Of a DNA stretch of 64,000 nucleotides, positions 45,784-55,835 are shown piece after piece. A model generated the notes under the pieces. That model had not been told where the DNA came from and did not search any database. It worked only from the letters and a program-made list of their open reading frames with translations. The stretch's first letter is position 1. Every line of letters begins with the position of its first letter. Made by a program: the position numbers and the translations under genes. Location of the stretch: contig NC_082410.1 of NCBI RefSeq assembly GCF_004011695.2, forward strand, positions 1,798,001-1,862,000. Direction: 5' to 3'. The DNA is from Ascochyta rabiei (Eukaryota > Ascomycota > Dothideomycetes > Pleosporales > Didymellaceae).

Positions 45784-47825
45784 TTAAAGTCGGGCTTCGA
45801 CCATCTTCTTCATGGCGTCTCTGTCCTCTGCACTCAGGGTGCCTGCCTTTGCAGATTCCTTCCATGCTTCTAGGAGCTCGTACTGGCCTGCGTCTAGAGT
45901 ACTTTTGAGCTGTTTCAACAGCTTGGGTGCAAATTTGCCAGTTGCGTAGAGAATACCAGCGTTGTGTTTGGCGAAGAGAAAGACGACCAGCGTCAAGAAG
46001 AGAAGTGGGCCATCGGACTTTTTTTGCTTCTGCATCCTCCGTGCCATATCACTGAGCATGGTCTCTTTGGACATCTCCAGCGCTGAGGTTGTTGGTGCGT
46101 TGATTGACTGCTTCTTGTTGAACCTGTCAAGAGAAGTGGTAAGCGCAGATACGTCCATGCTGCCGGCACTCAGAGCAGACTCTAGCTTCAGGACGTTCTT
46201 GCGGGTTTTTCGACTCAACACAAATCCTTGTGAGCTGGACTTTGATACCGCGTCGGGCACGAGATCCTTCTGCACATATTGAGCGAGCAACTCTGATAAC
46301 TGGTCTTGCAACTTCTGGTCCTCTACCGCGCTCAGACCTTCTGTATAGATGGCAGTGCGTGTGGCTACACGATCAGTCCAGAACTCTGCGAACTCGTCTT
46401 CATTCTGCTTTTCGAGCTCCAACAACTCAGCAGAGAAAGCGTCTTCAACCGCACGTTCTATCGTTCTCTCTTTAATCAGATTTTGCAAGGTCGGTCTGTT
46501 GGTTGGGATTTGGCTGGTGATGTTGGACAGCGAGTACTTGACGTCTATCCTGGGGCTCTCCTTGAGTTGCTGCCATTGGGAAGCGGCATCGGCTTTGGCA
46601 AGGTCGAGTAGAGCGCTACGGTCATAAGAGTAGCCAGACTCGTTCAGTATGCAGTCGCCAACACGGTGTATCTCTGGCGAAAGAGCGCGGATTGCCTGCT
46701 CGACTTTGTCTAGAACGATAGTGTGTAGAACATTGGGGAAACGGGCTCTAAGGAGATGCTAAAGTACGTGTGTCAGTACATGCTTGGCTTTCGACTAGGG
46801 TGTACTCACGCCAATCTCAACTCCATTATCACGGGCCAAGCCTTGCAAGCAATCCTCACTGAACTTCGAGATCCAGGCTTGTGACAGTGCAAAGGTACCC
46901 TGAACGTCGACGTCTTGTGTGCTTTCGAGCTGTCTTTGTGCTTCCTCAAGGGATGAATATAGTGCTTGACTTTCGCGTTGGAAGCTGTGCAAATCCAGGT
47001 AGGCGATCTGCCCTAATCGCAGGTTATCGATCACAGTATCATGCTTCCGCTTGACTAGCTGTACTGGGGTACACTGGACGCCGTCCAACTTCTTTTCGAC
47101 ATAAAACTTCCTGATGAACTCTGGGTCTTCCAGGAGATTTTTGACAATTCGGTGGATAAACCATGCCGGAGGTGAGCCGGGGACGTTTGTAGAACTAAGA
47201 TCGATGGCTCTTGATTCAAGTATCAGAATCTCTTTTGATAAAGCAGTTATCTGCACTTACTGTAGACTTTGGAGATGATCTCTAAGCAGCTCGGCGACAG
47301 CATCTAGTGCAGTTGTGTAGTACGAGGTACTGAAAAGGTAGCCGTCGACTTCGACTGTACGCATTTCTGAGAGATTGATTAGGTTCTCCAGACTTTTGTG
47401 TGACAGATCGTGTTTGCTTGCAAACTCAGTCTTCGAAACAACGCTTGTAGCAATGCCATGTTGCAGCTCTTGATTGATTGCATCTCGCTGTGCTTTAGTG
47501 ATGATTTCAAGACCCTTTCCGCTGCGCAGAACGAGTGTACCATCATATCCATCCACGAGTGTACGCACAGTGTCCACATCCACGTCCAAGTCGCGGGCCA
47601 GAGACGACAAGTACACTCTTTGTGTAGCGTATACTTTTCAATTAGCCACTGTCGTATTTTGAATCATGTGGGCCTACCTTTTGTGGCCAGGTTTTCAAAC
47701 GCTTGATGGACGTGTTTGCGTGTCACGAATCCGTCGCCGGACGATGACAGTATCAAAGGGTTGCTGACATCACCCTCGGAGGAATGTAATTGGAAAACTT
47801 CCTTTGCATCTTCCGCCGAAAACAT
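45784..47825 (-). CDS. UFL1-like protein (E3 UFM1-protein ligase family)
   Basis: Four exons, 47825-47678, 47615-47261, 47194-46810 and 46758-45784, give 620 aa. N-terminal winged-helix repeats resemble those of UFL1: GDGFVTRKHVHQAFENL then RVYLSSLARDLDVDVDTVR (compare the human region of alternating helix-strand units), ASKHDLSHKSLENLIN and MRTVEVDGYLFSTSYYTTAL. A helical middle region is followed by a conserved C-terminal block around LFLTLVVFLFAKHNAGILYA then TGKFAPKLLKQLKSTL and QYELLEAWKESAKAG, which aligns in order with the end of UFL1. In animals and plants UFL1 attaches UFM1 to ribosomal uL24 at the ER with DDRGK1. UFMylation is absent from most studied fungi, so the role here is inference. 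The protein is shorter than the 790-aa human form, mainly in the middle. Confidence 0.68.
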
Positions 47826-48119
47826 GGTTGCTAATATTAGTGGTGGTGTGGCTGAGAATTGTCGAGCACCGAGCGAACAGCAAGAACAAACGCTACGGGA
47901 TGAAGAGTGATCCAGCAAGATCTGGATGAATCAACGGAGCATACAAACAGAGCGCCGACCAAATCACCTGAAGAAGTATCGTAGTGGTGAGAGCGGAGGA
48001 GCGAAGCAGCTGATTGGTTGACATCAGTCGCGAATCTTGGCAATCTGGTTTGAACTTCGACATCGACCATCGACCCCGGATAGCCAGGCGCCGCTCATCA
48101 CCGTCTTGCTACCGCCATC
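47826..48119. promoter_or_regulatory. Divergent promoter UFL1-like / uS14m
   Basis: 294 bp between opposed ATGs. An inverted CCAAT box (GATTGGTT) is present near 48013. Confidence 0.45.
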
Positions 48120-48572
48120 ATGTCTCAGTTCCGCGCCGCAAAGCTCGACATTGGCTGTTTTGCCAAGATCCGTAACATTCGCGACCACACAAAGCGAAAG
48201 GTGTTTGCTGAGAACGAGCCTGAACGGTACGCGCTCATGCGCTCATGCGCCCCTCGATGCGCACCATGACTGATGCATTCGCGAACAGACAAGCTCTTCG
48301 ATATATTATCCGCAACACCACATTGCCACAGCGAGTGCGCGCACAGGCTCAGCTCCAGCTCTCGCAGATGCACTGCTACACACGGTTCACACAGATCAAG
48401 AACCGATGTATCATGGGTGGGAAGGGAAGGGGTGTCTTCAGCGACTTCAGGCTTGGACGTGTGCGTATTATGGTGGAAGAAGTAGAGAGCATCACTGACA
48501 GCTCGACAGTACCAGTTTCGTATCAACGCGCTGGCTGGAAACCTCCCAGGTGTAAAGAAGGCAAGCTGGTAG
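48120..48572 (+). CDS. MRP2: Mitochondrial small ribosomal subunit protein uS14m
   Basis: Three exons, 48120-48226, 48289-48460 and 48510-48572, give 113 aa. The sequence is basic: KIRNIRDHTKRKVF, then RQALRYIIRNTTLPQRVRAQ and the S14 signature TRFTQIKNRCIMGGKGRGVF, with the C-terminal block RLGRYQFRINALAGNLPGVK and final KKASW. This is the bacterial-type uS14 (RpsN) found in mitochondria; yeast Mrp2 is the counterpart. It lacks the zinc-binding Cys pairs of the cytosolic form. It acts in the 37S subunit of the mitoribosome. Intron donors are GTACGC and GTGCGT. Confidence 0.95.
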
Positions 48573-48905
48573 ACGGGCACGAGCATGGACAGGCTGTTAA
48601 ATATGTGTATACTACTGCAGGGAGACACAATTGCATTGGGCGGCGTTCTATTCGAGAAGTTGAAGACTACGACTATGTTTCAAGTTATCGTGCTCCACTT
48701 GACGTCAAGATGAGATGCTCGTCCCCGTTTGCTCTCTTACCGCTTGTAGAAGCAGCAAACGGCGACCCAGCAAACGCCAACAACCCAGGCACTCTCACTG
48801 CACTCCGGCTCTCCAACACCAACTGCAGCTCATCTTCGAGTGTCCTCTCGCCGGAACACTCAGCCCAACCTGAGAATACGGCAATCTCCACCACGATCCC
48901 CTACG
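48573..48905. other. uS14m 3' flank and Arb2-gene promoter
   Basis: 333 bp between two plus-strand genes. No other gene supported. Confidence 0.45.
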
Positions 48906-50839
48906 ATGTTTCGGCGCAAGGAAGATACTTTATCACCTGACCCGTCGTATCCCGCGGATCTGAAAGAGCTTGGGTAAGAGTGTGGTCTACGTGCTCTGCA
49001 TAAGTGGTTGACCAGCTACAGCTTCTTCATTAACAAGCTCGGTCATATACGCATGATCGACGCGCCCGAGAAGCCTTTCGTGTTTCACTCTTTGAACGAT
49101 GACCGTCATAACGAGGTACGCAACGAAGCGTTGCATGGTATGTGTACCGTTCACTGGCACGAGTACATACTGACAATCTACAAGCCTGCTCACGCGCAGA
49201 AGTTACTGAGCGGCTCTCTAAACTCGGCATCAAGCAACTCTACTTCCCTCACCTCGTCACTACAAAGCCTAACGGGCCTCACGTCCCCATTCTTGCCCCC
49301 CCGCCTGACGTTCTCAAGACACGGAAACGAGTCATTGTCGTCGTCAACGATGCGTCCCAAGATCTGGGTATTCTTGCATATCGTCAGTTGCAGCGAGAGC
49401 TTGGCTTGAACGGCGGCTCTGTGATTAACTTTGCGAAAGAGATAATCAGGCGCTCCGCTGTTGCTAAGAACGATGAGGGATCTTGCAACACGACGGACAT
49501 CTTCCACGATGGTGCCGGAGTCCAAGATGACAGCGACATTCCTGGTCTGATCGTGATGAATACGGGTCAGCTCCTGTACTCGCACCGATACAACCGAAGC
49601 ATGACGATGAGAAGCTGGTGTGCTATGCCTCGAAAGTCGATCGCGCACGATCCGATCAAGATACACGACCAGGAGAACTACATTGAAGGTCATCGTACCC
49701 CTACCGAGCACATCAGATCCGTCTTTGACCTGCTCCTGTGCAACCCGGACCGTATTGCGCCAGACGCTGAAGTGTACATCATCGCGATCGAGGGGGGCGC
49801 TGATAAGGTTTTGGATGTATTCAAGAAAGACTGTGAGTGGACCACCCCCGTAGTCATCTAAACGATGCTGATATGTCTAGTTGACAAGTACGGTTCCCGA
49901 GTCACTGCTATGGCAATCGTTCACTCTCTGGTAGACAACTCCGAGATCACCCATCCAAGTCTCAAAGCCTTCCTCCACCAGCGCACGCGACAATGGAAGT
50001 ATACGGACCTGAGCTCTGATCCCGGACAATGCGTAGACTTGCCCGATGACTACTCCAGCGACGCTTCATCTCAGACTGCTTCAAAAGGCGCCAAGTCTAT
50101 CCACTGGAACGAGGAGATTCTCAGGTCTGGGTCGCTGTCTGAGGTCACGAAGACAATGCACCGCCTGGCACTAAATATCGTCTCCCCTACAGACGATGAC
50201 AACAACAAGACTGCCCCAACCGAGCCGGACACCAAAGCAAGCGCGGAATGGACGGGCGGATCCGTTCTATGCCCAACATTCGCAGGCGCAGACGAGCCAG
50301 CCGGAGAGTGCATCATGACCAACCCCACCGTGCAACACGCCATCCTCTCCTTTTTCGATCAAGTCGCCCATGACCCAGCGCACTACCGCAACCCCCCCTT
50401 CCTGACCTTTACCGACCCACCGCGCCCAACAGCCGACGCGCCCTTCGCACTGTCCGCCGTGCCCGAGGCGTCAGACATGCAATCCGCCATTCCGCTGGCG
50501 ACACCCGAGCAGGAAGCGCTGGACGAGGCACGCACCACACTCTTAGACCTGCGCACCGCACTCGGCGCGTCTCCTGCGGACGACAAGCAGCTGGCCAACG
50601 GACGCGAGAGACTGGCGCGGAAGATAGCAAACCAGGAGACAGCGATCGAGGAACTGGAGGTGGCAGCGCTCAGCAGCGGAAGTCTGAGGCCTGGTGAGGT
50701 GGAGGATCTGCGCCGGGACTGGAGGCCCAAGATCGATGGGCCGCGGGTGCCGTTTGCGGGGACGATGGTCGATAGCGAGTTACTGAGAGCCGCTGGGTTG
50801 GGGGAGATGGCGGATAGGGAGGTGGAGAAGCTTGGGTAA
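48906..50839 (+). CDS. Arb2-domain protein
   Basis: Four exons, 48906-48973, 49016-49137, 49200-49832 and 49881-50839, give 593 aa. The N-terminus reads MFRRKEDTLSPDPSYPADLKELGYSF then LGHIRMIDAPEKPFVFH, the opening of the Arb2 domain. The core is an alpha/beta fold: GPHVPILA, RVIVVVNDASQDLGILAYRQ, SVINFAKEII, PGLIVMNTGQLLYSHRYNRS, VYIIAIEGGADKVLDVF and YGSRVTAMAIVHSLVD. The C-terminal half is disordered and ends in a coiled coil (RERLARKIANQETAIEELEV) and an acidic tail. In fission yeast Arb2 belongs to the Argonaute siRNA chaperone complex; the same domain occurs at the C-terminus of class II histone deacetylases. No catalytic motif is evident, and a chromatin or RNAi-related role is only family inference. 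Confidence 0.85.
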
Positions 50840-51110
50840 GGAGGGAGGTGGTTGGCGACTTTGAGTCAGGCTGGAGGACAGACGCCATCCAACGGATTTG
50901 ATTCATGTTGGGGGGTCACGACAGCTTGACGTTGGTGACTGCTAGCTGGACGCACTTGCACGGAAACGCATCCCGTGGAAAGAAGTTGATGGGTGGAAAT
51001 TGTAGTTCGTAATGAGAATGAGTGGATTTATATCACACGTGGTATCAAAAGAAGAAGAAGAAAAAAAAGAAGAAGGGACCTAAAACAAGAATCCATCCAT
51101 TACACGCTCT
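50840..51110. other. Convergent 3' flanks with poly-purine tract
   Basis: Holds an AAG/A-rich purine tract at about 51048-51078 and nothing else that I can name. Confidence 0.5.
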
Positions 51111-52375
51111 TCAGTGCGCAAACCCCAGGGCCCGCTTCCCCTTGCCTTCCAGCGCAAACTGCGACTCCTCCTGCTCCGCCACAGGACTAACCTGCTGGAC
51201 CTGAACGAACCCGTGCTCTCCCGCTGCATTCCCTCCATACCAACTATGCCCAGCCCCCTGGCCCAGTCCCGGCGTGTACGTCGGCTGTCCATGCGCGTGC
51301 GCGACCCAGCTGGGATGCGGACTGAACTGGTGCTGCTGGCGCGCGTACGCGCTCGCATGGGTATCTGCGGCGGTGCGGGGCGCCGCAGCTTCGAGATGGC
51401 CAAAGGCGCGGGTGCGCGGGGTCATTGGGGTCTTCAGATCCATGGCCTCTGCGGGGCCCGGGGTGCGAGGCAGCTGCTGCAGCTCCCACATGTGCTGCCA
51501 CTGCTCCTCTGCGGTCATTTCGTTTGAGCCGTCGGGCGTGGAAGCCCAGATTTCCTTTTCGGCTTTCTTCTCTGCGCGGCGCGCGCTGTGCGCGAGGCGC
51601 TGGTCTGCGGTGGGGTACAGGCTGTAGAGGGAGATGAGGAGGAAGAGGGTGTAGATTGTGCTCGGGAGCTGTTAGTGGGCCGGTCGGTGGAATGAGGGCA
51701 TGTCGGAGACGTACAGCATGATGCAACTAACGGCGAACGAGCTCTTGGCTTGCATGCAATACTTCTGGATCTGCTTGTCGTCGACAATGTTGCAGTTTTT
51801 GGTGATGTACCATGGTGCGCCGTTGTTTCTGCGGGCAGGATCGATGGTGTCGGGCGAGGTCTGGATGTGAATTCCGTAGGCCCAGATGGCGAGGAGGGGG
51901 ATGTGGAGGAGGATGGAGAAGATGGGGAGGAAGACGTGGAGGAGCCACATTGTGACTTTGATGAGGTAGAAGAACATGCACACTACGCCGATTACGAGGT
52001 GGTATTGCGTGTTGCTGGGGAGAAGTCAGTGTTGTGCTCTCTTCTTGATCACGTTGTTGAGCGTCGATGTCCTGGAATCACTCTTCCATTCTCGCCTATC
52101 TTCTCTTCCTGAACGGTGCATGGACAGACTTACAATCCACTCCATACTACTGGGATCGTCACAGGCCGGTAATTCGCATACGCATAAACGACTGTCGATG
52201 AATCCGAGTTGAACCCCAGTTTCCCACCCTCATTCCATAGAATGGTTCGATACAGGTTTGGCGAAGCGATGCCGAAGAGTGCAAGATTGGCGACGGTGAA
52301 GGGGAACTCGAAGATGATAAGAAACCAGACATAGCGCACAAGTCGCCATTGTCGCGGGATGAAGAAACAGGCCAT
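51111..52375 (-). CDS. Four-helix membrane protein, unknown
   Basis: Three exons, 52375-52134, 52014-51715 and 51660-51111, give 363 aa. The start is MACFFIPRQWRLVRYVWFLI. Hydrophobic segments lie near residues 15-40 (VWFLIIFEFPFTVANLALFG), 85-110 (HLVIGVVCMFFYLIKV), 110-135 (LLHVFLPIFSILLHIPLLAI) and 170-200 (AVSCIML then IYTLFLLISLYSLY), so four membrane spans are likely, with a short loop that contains WYITKNCNIVDD. The last 160 residues are hydrophilic, Ala/Gln/Pro-rich and presumably cytosolic. The arrangement resembles fungal plasma-membrane proteins of the MARVEL or Sur7-like kind but shows no signature I would trust. The third-exon acceptor CCCGAG is chosen because it keeps frame and has a CTAAC branch 10 nt upstream. 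Confidence 0.72.
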
Positions 52376-53022
52376 GGTGTTTAGCAATGAACTGGAATCA
52401 ATGGCGAGTCAAGGCGATGGATGGATGGATGCGGGAACGTCGACGTCGCTCAGATAGGCCTCATAGATGGAGATGGTCGTGAGGAATCGCAACGACAACC
52501 GTCCTGCATGGGCGCACGTCGAAGTCAAGGTCGCACCGTCAAGGCGGCCGGGGCGCCCCTCGCTCTTAACAGCCGTTCGCACGGTCAGCCGGCCACCCTG
52601 CAGCACCCAAAGGCGAAGGCTGCGTGATTCCAGCAACTGAGGGGCGAAAGTCCATCAGCAGCCGCTGTCCCTAACCAATCACAGCAATCAATCTAAGCGC
52701 CCAGGTAGTTCAGGTCTCGCGCAACCTTGTCACCCAAGCTGATTGGACAACCCCTTCAAACGTTGAGCATAGCTTCCCATTAGTGAAGATGACAAAGAAG
52801 AGTAGAATTTCCATAGCACACTGCAGCTTGACACTAAAAACGAGAGCAGCAGAACAGCGCTTAGGAGTGCTCTTGTTTTGCGAGCAGTGGCCGGCCGCTA
52901 CATGCGTCCTTGGTGTTCGTGGCAGTGTACCGTATACAAAAACGAAAACCGAGCTTCCTCGTGCAGTAGCTTGGCAGTCACCGTCCGATCACATTCGTGC
53001 ATGCAGATCCCCTTCCCGTTCG
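52376..53022. other. Intergenic, promoter of the membrane-protein gene
   Basis: Contains AACCAATCACAG near 52673 and GATTGGAC near 52739 (CCAAT-type boxes on both strands). No gene seen. Confidence 0.45.
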
Positions 53023-53430
53023 ATGCCGTCGTTGCACAGCTGCGACGTCCCCAAGTACGATAAGGAACAGCGCGACTGGTATTTGCACGACGAAAAGACC
53101 GAGCTGTACGATTTCAACCTGCCGGACGGGTCGAAACGACGTTGCTGGAATGTCGAAGCCAAGAACAGGCGTGACGGGACGACCACGAAGCGGTTTGTAG
53201 TACCCGACCACGAGCCTGCGAATCACGAACCCCGTCCACCCTGTAGATGCGCTGCCTTCAACTGCGGTGGCGGACGGCCGCACTGCAACGCGTGCCTTTA
53301 CACAGACGATGCTGAACTCTGTGGAGAAATGCGCAACAGTGACTGGGATAACATACTTGACGAGATGCTATGTGCTGACACCACCGACATCATGAACAGA
53401 GTGTCGGTAGAGCTCGAAGTTAAGAGATAG
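53023..53430 (+). CDS. Small Cys-containing hypothetical protein
   Basis: An intronless frame from the ATG at 53023 gives 135 aa (MPSLHSCDVPKYD). The frame is open further upstream to 52783, but that part is atypical in composition, so the internal ATG is preferred. The sequence is charged and soluble (WYLHDEKTELYDFNLPDGSK, RRCWNVEAKNRRDGTTTKRF) and has a Cys cluster PPCRCAAFNCGGGRPHCNAC that might bind zinc. It ends with an acidic helix. I recognise no family. The ORF directly abuts AT-rich degenerate DNA, so it could be a rapidly evolving orphan or a remnant. Codon usage still looks coding. Confidence 0.5.
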   Translation: MPSLHSCDVPKYDKEQRDWYLHDEKTELYDFNLPDGSKRRCWNVEAKNRRDGTTTKRFVVPDHEPANHEPRPPCRCAAFNCGGGRPHCNACLYTDDAELCGEMRNSDWDNILDEMLCADTTDIMNRVSVELEVKR

Positions 53431-53578
53431 GACAGAATACATACTACGAGCCCTCTTATACAAACAGTTAATACATACTATAAAGAGGTTTATTAAATTA
53501 GTAAGTCTTATTTACTAGAAGAAAGAGTAGAGATTAAGTGTAAACCTAGAGGCCTTACAGATATATATAACAAGCAGC
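53431..53578. other. AT-rich degenerate DNA
   Basis: Abrupt drop in GC with many TA steps (for example TATATATAAC near 53560). It looks like RIP-affected or decayed repeat sequence. Confidence 0.5.
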
Positions 53579-54085
53579 GTGTTTAACCTTTGTAGTTATA
53601 TTAGATTAAGGGTAGCAAGCAAACTTCTTAAAAATAGCAGAATGGCTGTAATTAAGCCTAAGGAGTGTTTAAAGACAGGATGGACTATATTGTCTCCTAA
53701 AAGTGTCTGTGATTACGTCAAACATAGGGTCACAGTAGTCGTCGAATCTTGGCGTGCAGAATTGTAGGAGCTTCAGACAGAGGTTTGCACGTACCTCTCT
53801 GGTGTGCTTGATGGTCACTCGCTAGATCCAAGTCAGACTGCAGAAGCCGAAGAAAGAAAGCGTTGGCTGTTGAAGGTCGCAATTTGGGCACTAGAGAAAG
53901 GGATTGGATTGTACCAGGCGGAAGCCAAGGCGGGCGTATCCTTGCTGGCGTGTGGGCGAAGCATGTGGGCTAACGGCTCGATGGGGCAAGCCCAGGTTGG
54001 CTCCCGCAACTGTTACGACCTGGTCGAATTTGCGGCCTTTACGGCGCGTAATATCGAGTTGATGGTGAGCACCGGACCGCGATAG
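53579..54085 (+). pseudogene. Gene relic with in-frame TAG
   Basis: One frame reads through 53579-54085 with a single internal TAG at 53765-53767. Before it are KPKECLKTGWTILSPK and VCDYVKHRVTVVVESWRAEL; after it ELQTEVCTYLSGVLDGHSLD and ERKRWLLKVAIWALEKGIGL, ending VSTGPR. The two halves are in phase, and both look like coding protein. A CAG-to-TAG change would explain the stop. The 5' part is AT-rich and the 3' part normal. I recognise no family. It could also be two exons with a missed intron. Confidence 0.45.
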
Positions 54086-54264
54086 CAGAGGCGATGGAAG
54101 AGTTGCGTATTGCGAGAGTGAAGTGACACTCGACTGACTATCTACTGTGATGCTTAGGTGCCAGAGGTTGCCAAATATGCTATGGAGTAAGGCAATGTGT
54201 ACCGAAAAGACAAAGCGCTGGGTGCGAGGAACGAGAGAGACTGGATATACGAGCGCGCTGGTTT
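54086..54264. other. Gap between relic and OXNAD1-like gene
   Basis: Short convergent flank, nothing supported. Confidence 0.4.
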
Positions 54265-55328
54265 CTACCACCACTTCTCACACAGGACACGCTCTGGCAC
54301 GACGTTGTCCTGCTCCTTGAGATACTGAACGATTTCGTCGGTCATGGTAGGAGGCCCGCACACGTAGAAGACGGTGCTTTTGGCCTCTTCCTTATTCCCA
54401 ACCGCACTCGACAGCGCAATGTCGTTGATGCGGTGCGTCCATGCGATCACGGGGACTTCTGTCGCGGAATCGAGGTTTGGCAGAGTCAAGGACATGAGCG
54501 GCTGTATGGGCTGGTCGTTGCTCTGGTTTACCTCGGAGCCGTCCCAGGTGCCTGTGAAGAACAGCTCGATGCGGTCCTTTGTGGATTCTGAGCGCGGTAT
54601 CCGGAACAGGTCGATGATCTGTGGGAGGAACAGGACCTCCTCCTGGCTGGTTTCCTTGGAGGGCACCTTTGTGGAGTAGAGGAGGCGCACCTCGAGATTG
54701 GGGTAGTTTTGGTTGATGTAGTACATCATGGACATCATGGGGCTGTGGGCGTGTCAGTGATTGGGGTCGAGGGCCAGCGTCGGGTGGCCTACTTGATGCC
54801 CACGCCGCCGGCAATGAAGATGGCGCGCTTGATCTTGGGCTTGTTCATGTCCAGGCCCGGGGGCGGAAAGACAAAGTTGCCGCCGACGCGCACGTCAATC
54901 TGTTTTCCCACCAGCTGCTCGACGGGCTGCCACAGCCATGCTGCAGGCGGGTTGTCCGGGCTGTTTTGTACGGCGAGCTCGAAGAAGGGCGCGTGATCGG
55001 GGTCGCCCTGGGGCAGGGCGTCTTTGGGCGAGGATGTGATGGTGAAGCCGCCGGCCTTGTCGGTGTCCGGCACGAAGACGTCGAGCCATTGGCCTGGGAG
55101 GAACTTGCCTCAGCCATCAGCGCAGGTCGAAAGCGGAGATGGGAAAGGAGCCGACAGTACGTTGAAGCCGTTCTTGTCGACAATGTCGAACCTGAACGTC
55201 TTGATGCGGTCGTTGACCTCGGTCACCTGACGGACCGTGGCGCGGTGGAGTTCATGGCTGCGCGGCTCGCTGGCAGTGCGTTCTTGGTGACTGATGCTCT
55301 TGGCCTTGGCAGAGCGCGTCGTGGGCAT
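54265..55328 (-). CDS. FAD/NAD(P)-binding reductase, OXNAD1-like
   Basis: Three exons, 55328-55161, 55103-54793 and 54742-54265, give 318 aa from MPTTRSAKAKSISHQERTAS. An in-frame ATG at 55748 would add 140 residues containing a presequence-like start (MASLAHTAALRLVLLRHSIL) and a long His-Gln repeat; the choice is uncertain. The ferredoxin-reductase fold is clear: LERTASEPR-like entry, FLPGQWLDVFVPDTDKAGGF then TITSSP (FAD site), VRVGGNFVFPPPG, IAGGVGINPMMSM (NAD site) and VFYVCGPPTMTDEIVQYL near the end. OXNAD1-type reductases are predicted mitochondrial proteins of unknown electron partner. Intron 1 ends GGCAAG, placing N-F-L-P-G-Q-W across the junction as in relatives. Confidence 0.85.
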
Positions 55329-55390
55329 GCTGCCGCTGTGGCGCCGTGTGCTGTGCAGAGGGACAGGGCGGGGTGTGCGGTGCGGGTGGT

Positions 55391-55498
55391 ATTGCTGGTG
55401 CAGGTGCTGGTGCTGGTGCTGGTGCTGGTGCTGGTGCAGGTGATATTGCTGGTGCTGGTGCTGGTGCTGGTGCAGGTGCAGGTGAAGGTGCAGGTGCG
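55391..55498 (-). repeat. GGTGCT hexamer microsatellite upstream of or within the OXNAD1 gene
   Basis: On the plus strand GCTGGT units repeat in two blocks broken by GATATTGCT. In the minus-strand frame that is open upstream of the OXNAD1 ATG they read HQHQHQ and HLHLHL. It is coding only if the distal start at 55748 is used. Confidence 0.85.
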
Positions 55499-55835
55499 GG
55501 CGGTGCTGGAGCGGGCGGTGGTGACGGAGCTGGCGGAGGGTGAGGGTGAGACAAGCGCGCATGCACCGCTGCATCCGAGCTGGAGCTGGGCTGAAGAAAA
55601 TGCTGCGTGAGTGGGTGCGGGTGGGGTTCGTCCACCAGGGGAGGGGCTTGCTGGCCCTGTTGATCATGAGCGAGGCTGAACAGACATGCAGTATACTATG
55701 ACGCAAGAGGACAAGCCGTAGCGCAGCCGTGTGTGCTAGGGACGCCATGACAAAGTATACGCCGAGGGCTGACGGCTACCGGCTACCGCTGATTTCACTC
55801 CACCACGCACCCAGTCTCTCCTGCTTGTCCTCACC

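Noticed and set aside
52783..53022. N-terminal extension of the Cys-containing ORF
   Set aside because: Open frame continues upstream but composition is atypical; the ATG at 53023 fits better.
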